Source of the DNA: Dolomedes plantarius
Taxonomy: Eukaryota > Arthropoda > Arachnida > Araneae > Dolomedidae
Assembly: GCA_907164885.2 (NCBI GenBank)
Contig: OU015496.1
Location: forward strand, 103,134,325 to 103,198,324
DNA length: 64,000 nt
Direction of reading: 5' to 3'
The notes below the pieces were generated by a model that made no database searches, was not told the DNA's origin, and worked only from the letters and a program-made list of their open reading frames with translations. Made by a program: the position numbers and the translations under genes. Of this stretch, positions 11,551 through 22,057 are shown piece after piece (the stretch's first letter is position 1; the number at the start of each line of letters is the position of its first letter).

Positions 11551-12959
11551 CACTGCTGACCACTGTAAATGCAACACCCTGAAGGAAACATGCAAATAAC
11601 ATGATATTTACAACATGCATTAGCGGAGGTGAGATATGCAAATGATTAGAATTTCAGCGCAGACGCACATCACGCGTGCCCGTGGCGCCACTTCAAAGCG
11701 CTATTTGAGGCTTGGAGATTTCGACGATTTCAAGTTCGGCAATTGTGTTTTTCTTGTGGTTTTTTCAAAAAAACGATCAATTATGCCTCGTCGAAAACAG
11801 CGATCATCTTTTGATCAAGTATTCGAGTTTGACAGAGGAAGGATAGTGGCTTACCGAGATTGTGGATTATCTTTCAGGGAAATCGGTAGTCGTGTTGGAC
11901 GAAACCAAACAACTGTAATGCGGATATGTGATCGTTGGATGCAGAAGGGTACGACGGACCGGCGTGTTCGATCGCATCCACCTCAGCGCACCACTTCACG
12001 TGATGACAGGCAAATTGTGCGCATGACAGTGACGGATCGCTCAGTCACATCACGAACCATAGCACAGCACATGCAGTCTGTAACGCATCATCCAGTATCT
12101 TCACGTACCATTCGACACCGTTTACAGCAGAGTGGTCTGTCCGCAAGACGTCCATTGCTTTGTCTACCCTTGACGCAGAACCACAGACGTCTCCGCCGCC
12201 AATGGTGCGATGACAGAAGGATGTGGACGGCAGAATGGAATGAAATTGTCTTTACTGACGAGTCACGCTTCTGTCTGCAACACCACGATGGTCGCATTCG
12301 AGTCTGGAGACACCGTGAAGACAGGATGCTGAACAGCTGCGTTATGCACCGCCACACTGGTCCTGCACCGGGTATTATGGTATGGGGCGGTATTGGATAT
12401 CACTCTCGCACACCTCTAGTACGCATTGCCGGTACTTTAAACAGCCAGCGCTACATCTCCGAGGTGTTGGAGCCAGTTGTCCTTCCTTACCTTTAGGGCT
12501 TGCCCACAGCCATATTTCAACAGGATAATGCGCGACCACACGTGGCACGCATTGTCCAACGGTTCTTCGTCAATCGCCAGATTGAATTGCTTCCCTAGCC
12601 GCCTCGCTCTCCGGATCTTTCGCCGATAGAAAACATGTGGTCCATGGTTGCTTTACGATTGACCCAGATTCGATCCCCAGCTGCCACAGCAGATCAACTT
12701 TGGCAACGTGTGGAAGCTGCATGGTCTGCTGTACCCCAAGAACTCATCCAAAGTCTCTTTGAATCAATGCCGACGCGTGTGGCAGCTGTGATCTCCAACA
12801 ATGGCGGCTACTCTGGCTACTGATTTTGGCAGGAACCACACTTCACAGAAGTCTATAAATTTAATCATTTGATACTTGGTCAACATGTTATCGACAAAAT
12901 AAATTTTGTTGTGATATCTCTTGTCTTTCTTGGTGTTGCAATTTGGGTGGCCAGCAGTG
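11551..12959 (+). mobile_element. Tc1 DNA transposon, nearly intact
   Basis: A 1409-bp element flanked by TA (11549-11550 and 12960-12961). The ends are inverted: CACTGCTGACCAC on the left, and CACTGCTGGCCAC when the right end is read inward; both continue into TGCAACACC. It contains one transposase frame on the plus strand with two nonsense changes and no frameshift. Noticeably more GC-rich than its surroundings, as expected for a young insertion in AT-rich host DNA. In recalled family knowledge this is the Tc1 type very common in orb-weaver spiders. Confidence 0.95.
11783..12823 (+). pseudogene. Tc1 transposase with two nonsense codons
   Basis: Cut-and-paste transposase of the DD34E class. 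The start is taken at MPRRKQRSSFDQVFEFDRG (11783) because known relatives begin there, although the frame is open further upstream. It has an N-terminal paired-like HTH (residues about 10-60, GLSFREIGSRVGRNQTTVMR) and a second HTH with the Arg-rich RRRPPQ-like hinge. The DDE domain has its first Asp in IVFTDESRF, the second in FQQDNARPH and the Glu in SPDLSPIENMW. Codon 238 is TAG (12494-12496, Gln expected) and codon 272 is TAG (12596-12598, Trp expected). Otherwise the 346-codon frame runs unbroken to the TGA at 12821, which is normal family length. The early stop removes the second Asp and the Glu, so the product would be inactive. Confidence 0.95.
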
Positions 12960-13225
12960 TAATTTAGAATAATTTAAACTTTTTACTTTACTTGACTTGA
13001 AAGATAAAGAAAATTGATATGCAAGATATCTGAACTAATAATATAGAATTACTGAAACAAAGAGTAGCTTTCATTGAATTCATAGTAGTAGTTCCCACAA
13101 CTGAACTTAATTGCAAATTTCTAAAGCTCACCCACTAACCTAATTACTCGCACAAGTAGTTTACAATTTCAAAACGTGGTTAAATCCTTCTATATTTATT
13201 ATGTTTTATCTGTTGAATGGATGAA

Positions 13226-14080
13226 TCTGCTAATACATTCTTCTGCACGCGTTACTGATATTTGCTGACTGGTTCACGTTAACAAATTGCAATAACTGGA
13301 TTTTCTTGCTAAAAACCCTCAAAAATGGAAAGTATGGATCGATTCTCCATTGTCAATTATGTTGGTACATTCTACAACTCTTCGCATGCTTTTTCATTTG
13401 CACGGAGATATCTACTAACTCATTCTTCTGCACACGTTACTCGTATTTGCTGACTGAGTCACGCTAACAAATTACAATAACTTGATTTTCTTGTTACAAA
13501 CCCTCAAAAACGAAAAATGTGGATCAATTCTCCAGTGTCGACAAAGTTGATGAATTCTTCAAAGCTTAGTATGCTTTTTCAGTTGGACTGAGGTATCTAC
13601 TAAATCATTTCTCTACACACATGTTACTCGAATTTGCTGACTGAGTCACGCTAACAAATTACAATAATTTGATTTTCTTGTTAAAAACCCTCTAAAGCGA
13701 AAAACGTGGATCAATTTTCCAATGTCGACAAAGATGATAAATTCTTCAAAGCTTAGCATGTTTTTCCAGTTGCACAGAGGAATCTACCATCACAATTCTC
13801 TGCACTCATGCGACCCGTATTTCTCGAATGGGTCACGCTAACGAAATACAACAACTTGATATTCTTGTTACAAACCCTCAAAAATGAAAAATGTGGATAA
13901 ATTCTCCAACGTCAACATTGTTGATGAATTCTTCAACACTTAGCATGATTTTTCAGTTGGACTGAGATATCTACTAACTCATTTCTCTACACACACGTTA
14001 CTCGTATTTGCTGACTGGGTACCGCTAAGGGATTACCATAACTTGATTTTTTTTGTTGAAGACCACTGCAATATGGAAAC
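13226..14080. repeat. Tandem array, about 186-bp unit, 4.5 copies
   Basis: The phrase TCTACTAACTCATT-like followed by CACACGTTACTCG, GCTGACTGAGTCACGCTAAC and TTGATTTTCTTGTTA recurs. Unit starts are at about 13226, 13411, 13596, 13783 and 13970 (spacings 185, 185, 187, 187). Copies differ by many substitutions, so the array is old. TGAGTCA, an AP-1-type site, is intact in copies 2 and 3 and altered in 1, 4 and 5. No coding frame is shared between units. This looks like a short satellite remnant. Confidence 0.93.
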
Positions 14081-14779
14081 TTTGTATGACGTTATGAGGA
14101 GGTTTAGTCACAGATTAGCGATTGAAAATTGCTGTATGGCCAAATGGGTAACAATCTTACCCATTCCTCGACAGATATATTTTTTTTCAATATCTATTTC
14201 ACCCCATAAAATATTTTTAAATGAAACATTTTCAACTAAAAAATAGTTAATAAAAATTACTAGTCTAATCAAACGTTGCATAGATTCCTTCCTGTATTAA
14301 AGTTCAATAAAGTCTTTCATTTTCGACCTAACTTCTCTGTTTATAGTACTTCGTGATTAGTATAGGCAATTGAATATTGATTAATTATTTTACATTGTCT
14401 TTAAGTATTTTGATGAGATAAATGTTCTAAAACTCAATGTTTAAACTAATTAGTGAATACTTAAATAATTCCTTATGGGGAGAAATTTGTGTTGGTTTTG
14501 CAAGAGAATTTTTAATTTAGCCGAAATGTCATCGTTCTTTGCTTTGGCATGTAATATGTTTGTGTAATTTAGCTTGATTTATATCATGAAAATGCAATTT
14601 GATGTAAATGCGAAGGAAGATCATTAAAGAATTCAAAAGAAATAAACCATACCCCAAGCACATTTAAATTAACAATCCTTTTATCTGAAAAAAAAAGCTA
14701 AAACTACATTTATACTTGTAATTTTGCACTGGCAGTAAATTGCCTCTGTTCACTAATATAAGTAACTTTCCCAAGAAAA
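14081..14779. other. No feature recognised
   Basis: Ordinary AT-rich sequence following the tandem array. Confidence 0.45.
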
Positions 14780-15050
14780 AAAAACTCATCTCTTCCCCTT
14801 CGTAAATAAATCATCGATCTCTCAAATTTTATCACTCAGTTTTTCCCATGCTGCTTCCAGCGCCCCTTTTTCAGAAAATATATATTCGCAAGTGTCTGCC
14901 AAGATGTATATCTATTACACAAAAATGATGTACAGCTTCTTTTTTTGACAACGAGCGTAACTCAAGTCGGTGCAATATGTTCAGCATTTTATCTCCCAAT
15001 AAAGCTATAAATTAGTTTTGCAAAGCACATGTTCTGAAGAATTTCTTTTG
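14780..15050. repeat. Diverged local duplication, copy 1
   Basis: Aligns by eye to 16500-16770 in the same orientation: ATCGATC, then CTCAAATTTTATCACTCA, then TATCTATTAC.CAAAAATGAT and TAGCTTCTTT appear in the same order at similar spacing. Substantial divergence. No domain or repeat family recognised. Confidence 0.65.
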
Positions 15051-15847
15051 AATAACAATAAGATTTACAGATCTCCTTTAAACCAATTTGTTGAGCTAAA
15101 CGGGAAACAATATTTATAGGGCTCTGTTTTTTATTGAGAATGTAAAAATAGCATTTTAGAGCGCCGTGTTGTTTTCCAATATATCTTATACAGTTTACTC
15201 GTTTATTTTAAGTATAATGTAGTGCATATGACTTAATTTATTGAATTTATCAGACAAGAATCGCACTCTTTATTGAAATAACTCAATTTTACCTACTATA
15301 TGCCTATTCAATTTATATTTTGTGACATCCTCCTACGTAGCTGAATTACATGTATTGCGTTTGCTTTTTCCTTGAACTTTTGCTTCAAGCCTCCCCATCT
15401 TACTCACCGTATGTATGAATGCCTTCAAGTACCATTAATAAGCGAATAAATTCTAGTATATTCTATTCTACCCTGTATTTCATTCGATGCTCAATTTTTG
15501 AGTAAAATTTAATAAATAAAGTGATTCCAGCCATGTCACTCAATAACTGTTCCTTTAAAATTGTATCATGAAATAGAAAAATAAACTTTAATATAAAAGT
15601 TTTGAAGTTCGTAGTCAATGCTTTTAGAAAGTATATTTACAGTTTGACTTGAACATTTTTCTTAATATAGGACATCTACTCTCGTGTTACATTTTTTTAC
15701 ATTGTGCTTTAGATGCATGTATTAACTATAAATTTTTGATCTAGACATCATTATATCCATTTTTCAGAGATCAAAGCATTTAATCGAATCTCGTCACATT
15801 TTACGCTACTATTAATAACCATAAAAATGATTTTAGAAACTTTTCTT
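15051..15847. other. No feature recognised
   Basis: AT-rich. A small minus-strand open frame at its right end overlaps the MITE at 15848 and is not credible as a gene. Confidence 0.45.
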
Positions 15848-16099
15848 TTAATCCTTTGAGGGGCGCCGTTTGCACAGTGCAAACGCCTAAATATATTTTT
15901 TTCCCACTTGAATTCAATGTATTCCAATTCAATGAATAGAAAAATGGTTAGTATTGCCATCTGTTATCAGTTTAAAGAAGTAAAAATATCTTGCAACCTT
16001 TAATTGGAAAAAAAATTCAAGATTCTTTAGGTTAAAAAAATTTAGGGAAAAAATCTGTGACGTGCAAACGGTGGAGGTTGTTAACCCTAAGAGGGTTAA
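15848..16099. mobile_element. MITE with TTAA ends (piggyBac-type)
   Basis: A 252-bp element between TTAA at 15848-15851 and 16096-16099. The left end reads TTAATCCTTTGAGGGG and CCGTTTGCAC; the right end read inward is TTAACCCTCTTAGGG and CCGTTTGCAC. An extra small palindrome, TTAACCCTAAGAGGGTTAA, sits at the right end (16081-16099). No coding capacity. piggyBac is inferred from the TTAA sites. Confidence 0.75.
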
Positions 16100-16499
16100 G
16101 CATAGTTAATTTTTTGCGTGACATGAATTCGGTTAAATTTTAAACTCTAATCTGTAGTGCTGAAATATTTCCTAACGGCGTAGTTTTAACAACTTAAGAT
16201 TTTTTTTCTCTCTATCGATATATAATCTTAATCATTTTCCGGTGTTTGATATATTAGCCGTAATATATTTTTATCATCTTTCAGCATAACCTCAATTGAA
16301 TGTCAAAAATGTCTTCTCCAGAGGATTTCATTTTTCATTTTTCATCCTTCATTTTTCTCAAAAAAAAAGAAGAAAAAGACATGAATTTAAATAATTATCG
16401 TCTTTTGCCTTAAGGCTTGCAAGAATGCAGATATTCTAATGGTTTTTGCTTAATAGTCAGCCGCTACAGTGCTCTACAAATATCTTTCTTTAATAAAGA
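16100..16499. other. No feature recognised
   Basis: AT-rich spacer between the MITE and the second copy of the local duplication; holds an A-rich tract near 16360. Confidence 0.45.
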
Positions 16500-16770
16500 A
16501 GCAACCCATCCTCCTTTGTGTGAATAGACCATCGATCACTCAAATTTTATCACTCATTTCATTCTGTCGTTCTCCACATAGGCACTCTTTCATAAAATAT
16601 CTATTCACGAATGTCTTCCGAGATACATATCTATTACGCAAAAAATGATTTATAGCTTCTTTTAAAGAAATGTGTGTTACTTAACATGTGATATGTTTAG
16701 ACATTTATCTTCCATAGAGTATATGAATTAGGTTCGAGAAGCATACGTTTTTTTAAAAATGTAATTTGAA
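16500..16770. repeat. Diverged local duplication, copy 2
   Basis: Partner of 14780-15050, same orientation, about 1.7 kb apart. The best-kept block is CTCAAATTTTATCACTCA. Function unknown. Confidence 0.65.
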
Positions 16771-17157
16771 TAAAAAATATGGCTGTACAAAGATTGAAAA
16801 GAAATTTCAAGCAAGCAATTCAGAATTAAGTAATGTGCTCATAAATATTTCAAATAAATCGAAAGTTAGATTTTTAGACTTCTTTCTATTATGTTTACTT
16901 TTTAACTAAACGTTTGTATGATTGTTAATTACCTGAAGCTGTTCAATATAATAATTCATTTGTTTACCAAAAATTATAGTAATGATATTCACATGCTTTT
17001 CAATTTAATATTTGCATTCTTCTAATGTTATCAAAGAATTTGTATTTCACACTTAAAATATGCAGTTGTAACAGACTTAAGCATTTCTCAAGGATCGGGT
17101 TTAAAAGTGCTGTCGAATTTCATATGATCGGATTCATATTTGTAACTTTTTGAAATC
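16771..17157. other. No feature recognised
   Basis: AT-rich spacer without visible structure. Confidence 0.45.
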
Positions 17158-17165
17158 CTCTAAAG

Positions 17166-17550
17166 CATTGGTTCCCAACCAGTGGTCCATGACCCACATG
17201 TGGCCCGCTAGAGCCTCGGGAGTGGTCCGGCATCACATTAAAAAAGTTGCCACATAAATGCGGTTTTTGAAAGCAATGTTCATTGAACGAGATTGGCTGA
17301 TATATCCGAAGACTATCAGGTGTTAAATTAAAATTTCTTAAAAGTTTAACATAATTATTTTATTATTAGAATATGATACGTTAGAATTGGAGTACGTTAA
17401 TCCTGTATCCCTTTTTCCTGTGGAATATTCTATACCCCCATACGCCCTGAAAGGTCCCCTCTCTCAAGTCTGAGAGGGGTGGTGGTGGTCCGCATAAGGT
17501 TCAATTTCTAGCTTAGTGGTCCGTAGACTTCTACAGGTTGGGAAGCACTG
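17166..17550. mobile_element. hAT MITE with perfect 8-bp target duplication
   Basis: A 385-bp element. The left end is CATTGGTTCCCAACC, and the right end read inward is CAGTGCTTCCCAACC (13 of 15 match). The 8-bp duplication CTCTAAAG lies at 17158-17165 and 17551-17558 without mismatch. Subterminal GTGGTCC and TGGCCC motifs and the lack of any frame fit a non-autonomous hAT element. Confidence 0.93.
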
Positions 17551-17815
17551 CTCTAAAGTATAGACCTTGGTCTAATTGGTCGTTGTGAAAGCAAAAGTTG
17601 ATCGCAACGTTTTCGACCAACCAACCAAAAGCCGCAAATTTATTTATTCATCAAATTGCAATCATTGACTAAGTTGGATCATTTTTTAAAGTTATACACA
17701 GTGATGTTGAATAAATTAACAACAGGTTTTATGTCCTAATCACTGGTGGGCTTCAGCCGGTTCGCGAGTAAGAATGGTTTGATCTTGCCTGTTACAACTA
17801 AGTGCCAGAGAGCCT

Positions 17816-17865
17816 GCTGGCGATTACTCTGATACCAGTGATGTGTATCAGAGTAATCGCCCAGC
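17816..17865. repeat. Hairpin at the 3' edge of the RNase H fragment
   Basis: CGATTACTCTGATAC (17821-17835) and its exact reverse complement (17845-17859) are separated by nine bases, with GCTGG/CCAGC extending the stem around one bulged base. It sits just after the AKAGA codons of the retrotransposon. Confidence 0.9.
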
Positions 17866-17932
17866 ACCCGCTTTCGCCAGGGAGTCTGCGATCTCATTGC
17901 ACCCGATGCGAACATGAGAATGTCTCATCAGA

Positions 17933-17977
17933 CCTTGTCTCATCAGATCCACTGAAAGTGGATCTGATGAGACAAGG
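17933..17977. repeat. Perfect 21-bp hairpin inside the RNase H coding relic
   Basis: 17933-17953 and 17957-17977 are exact reverse complements with a three-base loop. It interrupts the conserved HFQWIPSHV block between Trp-Ile and Ser-His, so the right arm is an insertion copied from the left arm. Confidence 0.95.
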
Positions 17978-18430
17978 ATAGACGTTTCAGCTTTTTAATA
18001 ATAGTCACTCCTATATTATCCCTTACTCTATGCCGATTGGCCAAGTGTTGGATAGAACTTCTGCTATCCGACAGGATCCAGATATCATTTATTTCAGTGA
18101 GTGACGCAATGAAATCAAGGCCTTCCTTTAAGGCTATTAGTTCACTGCGACAAACAGGTCAGAAGTCACGATTCCTCTTCTGAATCTTTACCTCTTGATT
18201 TTGTGATTTGATGTAAATTCCACTGCCAGTAGAATCTTTATCATTCTTACTACCGCCCGTATACACCCGAACAGCGCCATTTGGAATACTATTAATTCCT
18301 TCGAGAGCCAGTTGCCTCATATATATAGGAAGATCTTTTTGGTTTTTCACTTGAACAGGAAGGTCAGTATGGAAAAAGACACCAAAAAGTCCCTCCGAAG
18401 GATCGATACACAACAGACTTTAAATAACTA

Positions 18431-21327
18431 ATCATCCTTTGAAAAATGTGATCCGGTCTTCACACGTCAAAGCTTGTATCAATAAATTTATCTTCGATAT
18501 TTTGATTAAAAGTTCTGTACTTGAGGAGAATTTGGGGAATTTAGTAAAGAATTTAATCAATTGTGGTGGAATTTGATTAATCGAGGAATGGATATCAGTA
18601 GGATGTGGTGATTAGTTACATGCTAGAGAGAATATTATTAGATTCTTTACTAATAAAATAGCTATGGACCATTCTGTGACATTTGTTTTATAACATTTAA
18701 TATCATTGTTTGGTTACAATAATGTATTTATAGCAAGATATTTATGCAAATTTAAGAAACAGAATTTTTCTGGAACAAATAACTCTTTGTTTTGAATACA
18801 GATACAATATCATTTTCAAAATTTCTTAGGGTGTAGAATGAATGGGACGTCACGAATGTTGAACTTCAGACGAATATGCAATGTCATGAAACTTTTATAT
18901 TTTTCTCAATCTTCTCCATTCTGAGACAGGGTTATTCTCCCTCTGTACTAAATAGGGAAGCTGTTAAATGGACATTGTTAAATGGAAGTTATAAATAAAT
19001 GTTAAAGTTATTAATAAAAGGTAACACTTTCGTTCAATTTGGCTGTCGAAATATATTTTTGCATATGGATGTTTCATAATTTACGTAAGTACTTTGTATG
19101 TTCCTTAAAATACTATTTTAATCTTACGTATTAAATATAATATTAAAAAATAATACTCACAACAGAATCAAAATTGATATCTTTATTCTTCCTTCTTTTC
19201 GATTGTCATCTGTGCTCGGTAGTTCGAAAGATAGTTTTCATATTGTTGGAAGTGCATCAATCTCTATATTTGTCTTCTTAGAGGAGTTTTGAAACTGATA
19301 ATTGTTTATAGTTACTTTAAAAAGCATACTGTTCAAATTGGAGGATATATAATTTAGTTAGGTACTAACTAATTCTATATTCCTATGTCTTTATCTCTAA
19401 CATTATTCATGCCGAACGTGGTGTATATTCATAGGGTAACTTTAATAAATATGGTCAGTGTCCTGGTGATCTGTACTAGCCAAATTTATTAATTACTGGT
19501 GCAACCGTTTCAAAAAGCTGTGCCTGCCAAAGCATGCAAAATATAAAAGGGAATGCTAATATTTGTTATTTGTCTAACTTGTAGATACTTTGTTATTTCC
19601 AATATATACCGAAAATTTGTTATGAATCCATACAGTAAAATTAAATAACAAGTTCAGGTTTTCACACGGTATTGGGAACTCTATGGCCACAAAAATTTAT
19701 TTTTCTTTATATTTAAAGGTTAAAACCGATTATGTTACTTTAGTCCAAAAATTTATTTAAATGACTTCTACATTGATTTTTTTAACTAAAACTACTTTTA
19801 CAAAAAACATATTAATATGATTTGATAACCATTTCAATTAATTAATAAATCAAACTAAAGTATGCACGTAACCGATTTCTATGAATTCATAAAATATCCG
19901 TACAAAATATAATTCATATGAATGTTCTGATTTTACGAGAAATTATCAAAATGCTGAATAGGCAAGCCTAACACCATAATGTATGAAAGCAAATTCCTAA
20001 TCAAATCGCGAAAATCATTAAAAATTCAGAAATCACGTAGATATGATCTGTATATGGAAATGAAAACTCCTTTACTTGTTTTAAAATGAATAATGATTTT
20101 ACATATTATAAACATAATAAGCAAATGGATGTAGATGCTAAAATAAATATTTTATGTTCATATTATTTCATGATTAAATTATACAACGCAGAAATTTTAT
20201 ATTCTGTCTTAACAGTATGTTTTACAAATTCAAAAGCAACCACTGAAAGAAAATTATATTTGCTAATAACATTGTTCCTAGTTATTAAGCAAATTAACAG
20301 ACATTTAATCTCTTTAAATGCACAGAAGTATATCTAATATGATACTCAAAAAAAAAGAGATGAAATAGAATTAAATACACACCCTCTTATTCAGACTCTA
20401 TCGAAATCTGAATAACTCGGGTTATTAATCGTAGTTTATCAATAGTGTTGCATTCGCAGAGACTACTTTTCATATGTAAATGCAAGTGTATACATTATTT
20501 TCAATAACGAAATACATCATTTTTCAAGGAATACATATCTTTCGGAATATCTATCTACATTTCAAACACTCATGAATATTAAACAAATGCATTTTCTGAA
20601 CGAGAGTAATACGTCTAGAGAAATAGAAACGAAAAATGTTAATGTTTGAATGTCTTTTCAAACAGGATAGCATTTATTTGTAAAAAAAGAGAAATTCAGT
20701 AATTAAGTTTTATGTTGAGATGCTCAACCGATTATTATGATATTTTGGTATAATATTAGCATTTTGAGTCTATTGTATAGTGAGGAGCTTTTCTTATATG
20801 GCTTTTATCTCTCAGAACGAATATCAGTCATCGAAGAATATTGCTACCCGTTTGATTAATTAAGATTAAAATTTTAGAAAATAATGGGAAGATAATTATC
20901 ATTTGCAATGTATTAACTAACATACAATTAATGAGTTTGGTACTCGATATGGTTTAAAACTATTCGGAAGTGTAAAGCGAAATTTAAATGAAAACGGTTT
21001 TGGGTATTTATCAGTGAGCTTATTTTGGAACTAAAGAAGCAAAAACTTTCTAAATATAAGGAACAAAAGAGATAAGAAATGTTCTAACTGCCCCTATAAA
21101 ATCTACCGCTCACAAAGTTACTTATCAAGAAGTTATAATAACGATTTCTAATAAAGCGTATTTCCCCCAGAGATCTTATTTTGTCACAAATGAATAAATT
21201 TGATGGTGAGGAAACTTTGTGTTACGCTATACTTTTTACTCTATGCTATATAGTGGTAAATTTATCGATATTAATGTGTTAATTAACCAAGCACATGTTC
21301 TTAACCTTTTCCTTACCGAATCCCCTA
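18431..21327. other. No feature recognised (about 2.9 kb)
   Basis: AT-rich. An 83-codon plus-strand open frame at 20086-20337 is rich in Asn, Lys, Ile and Tyr as expected by chance in such sequence and has no domain. Nothing else identified. Confidence 0.5.
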
Positions 21328-21417
<90 letters not shown>

Positions 21418-21418
21418 G
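21328..21418. repeat. (TA)n microsatellite with interruptions
   Basis: About 90 bp of TA repeats broken by single AAA and TGTA variants. Confidence 0.95.
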
Positions 21419-22022
21419 TCGGACTTGACTTCTACTCCCATACTATTTAATATAAGTCTTAACCTCTTTTGAATCATCATACAGTCTGTAAACCGGTGGT
21501 GACGCTTATCCTCTAAATATTTCCATTAAACCGTGTTATGTTGATACCAAGCTATAAAATAGTCCAATTGATCTTCCTAAACATCTTTATTAATTTCTAT
21601 TTAATTACTCAGCTCCATTAAACTATTTTAAATAACCCCACCCAATTTTAAAACAGTGCGCCTACAGCACACGTCTTTTCATTGCTTAGTTATCCATCAC
21701 TCTGAAACAAATTCTTTGTTCCCAACCCTTTAACCAACGCTTAGTGACGCTCATTACTTATTCATGTCGTCATAACGTACATGCTCTTTTGCTGACTATG
21801 CATTTTCTTAGCGCCAACTTTTCAAGGATAATCCGTCTACTTAAAATCCTCTCTGTGGTTCTTTGAAAATTGAATCAAGTCGAACCTTAAGCGCTATTTT
21901 CCCTGCTATACATTGCACCGCTGATTTGAACTCCCACACTTTAATTGTTAATCCTATTTTTACTAACTAATATCCCGTTTTAAGGTCGCGAAATGGCATC
22001 CCCATATTTTATAGTCTGACTG
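21419..22022. other. No feature recognised
   Basis: Slightly more balanced in composition than its neighbours; no frame, repeat or RNA structure recognised. Confidence 0.45.

Positions 22023-22057
<35 letters not shown>
22023..22057. repeat. (CA)n(TA)n compound microsatellite
   Basis: CA units to about 22042, then TA units to 22057. Confidence 0.95.

Larger units (their letters stand above)
17740..18430 (-). pseudogene. Non-LTR retrotransposon, RNase H domain fragment
   Basis: On the minus strand the frame from 18413 gives LPIYMRQLALEGINSIPNG, then VYTGGSKNDKDSTGSGIYI, the start of an RNase H domain. The usual catalytic Asp of YTDGS is Gly here. After a TGA the same frame continues with RSELIALKEGLDFI, ILSDSRSSIQHL and HQIHFQWI, carrying the catalytic Glu and Asp. 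The matching SHV...GCNEIADSLAKAGA block follows, displaced by an inserted inverted segment (hairpin at 17933-17977). Only the RNase H end of a Jockey-like ORF2 survives. No poly(A) or flanking duplication was recognised. Confidence 0.85.

Noticed and set aside
12088..12357. Minus-strand 89-codon frame with a Cys-rich look
   Set aside because: Shadow of the Tc1 transposase coding strand.
13226..14080. CRISPR-like array
   Set aside because: Units are contiguous diverged copies of about 186 bp with no short identical repeats separated by unique spacers, and the genome is eukaryotic.
20086..20337. 83-codon plus-strand frame as a small gene
   Set aside because: Composition is what AT-rich DNA gives by chance, with no domain, no start context and no neighbouring exon signal.
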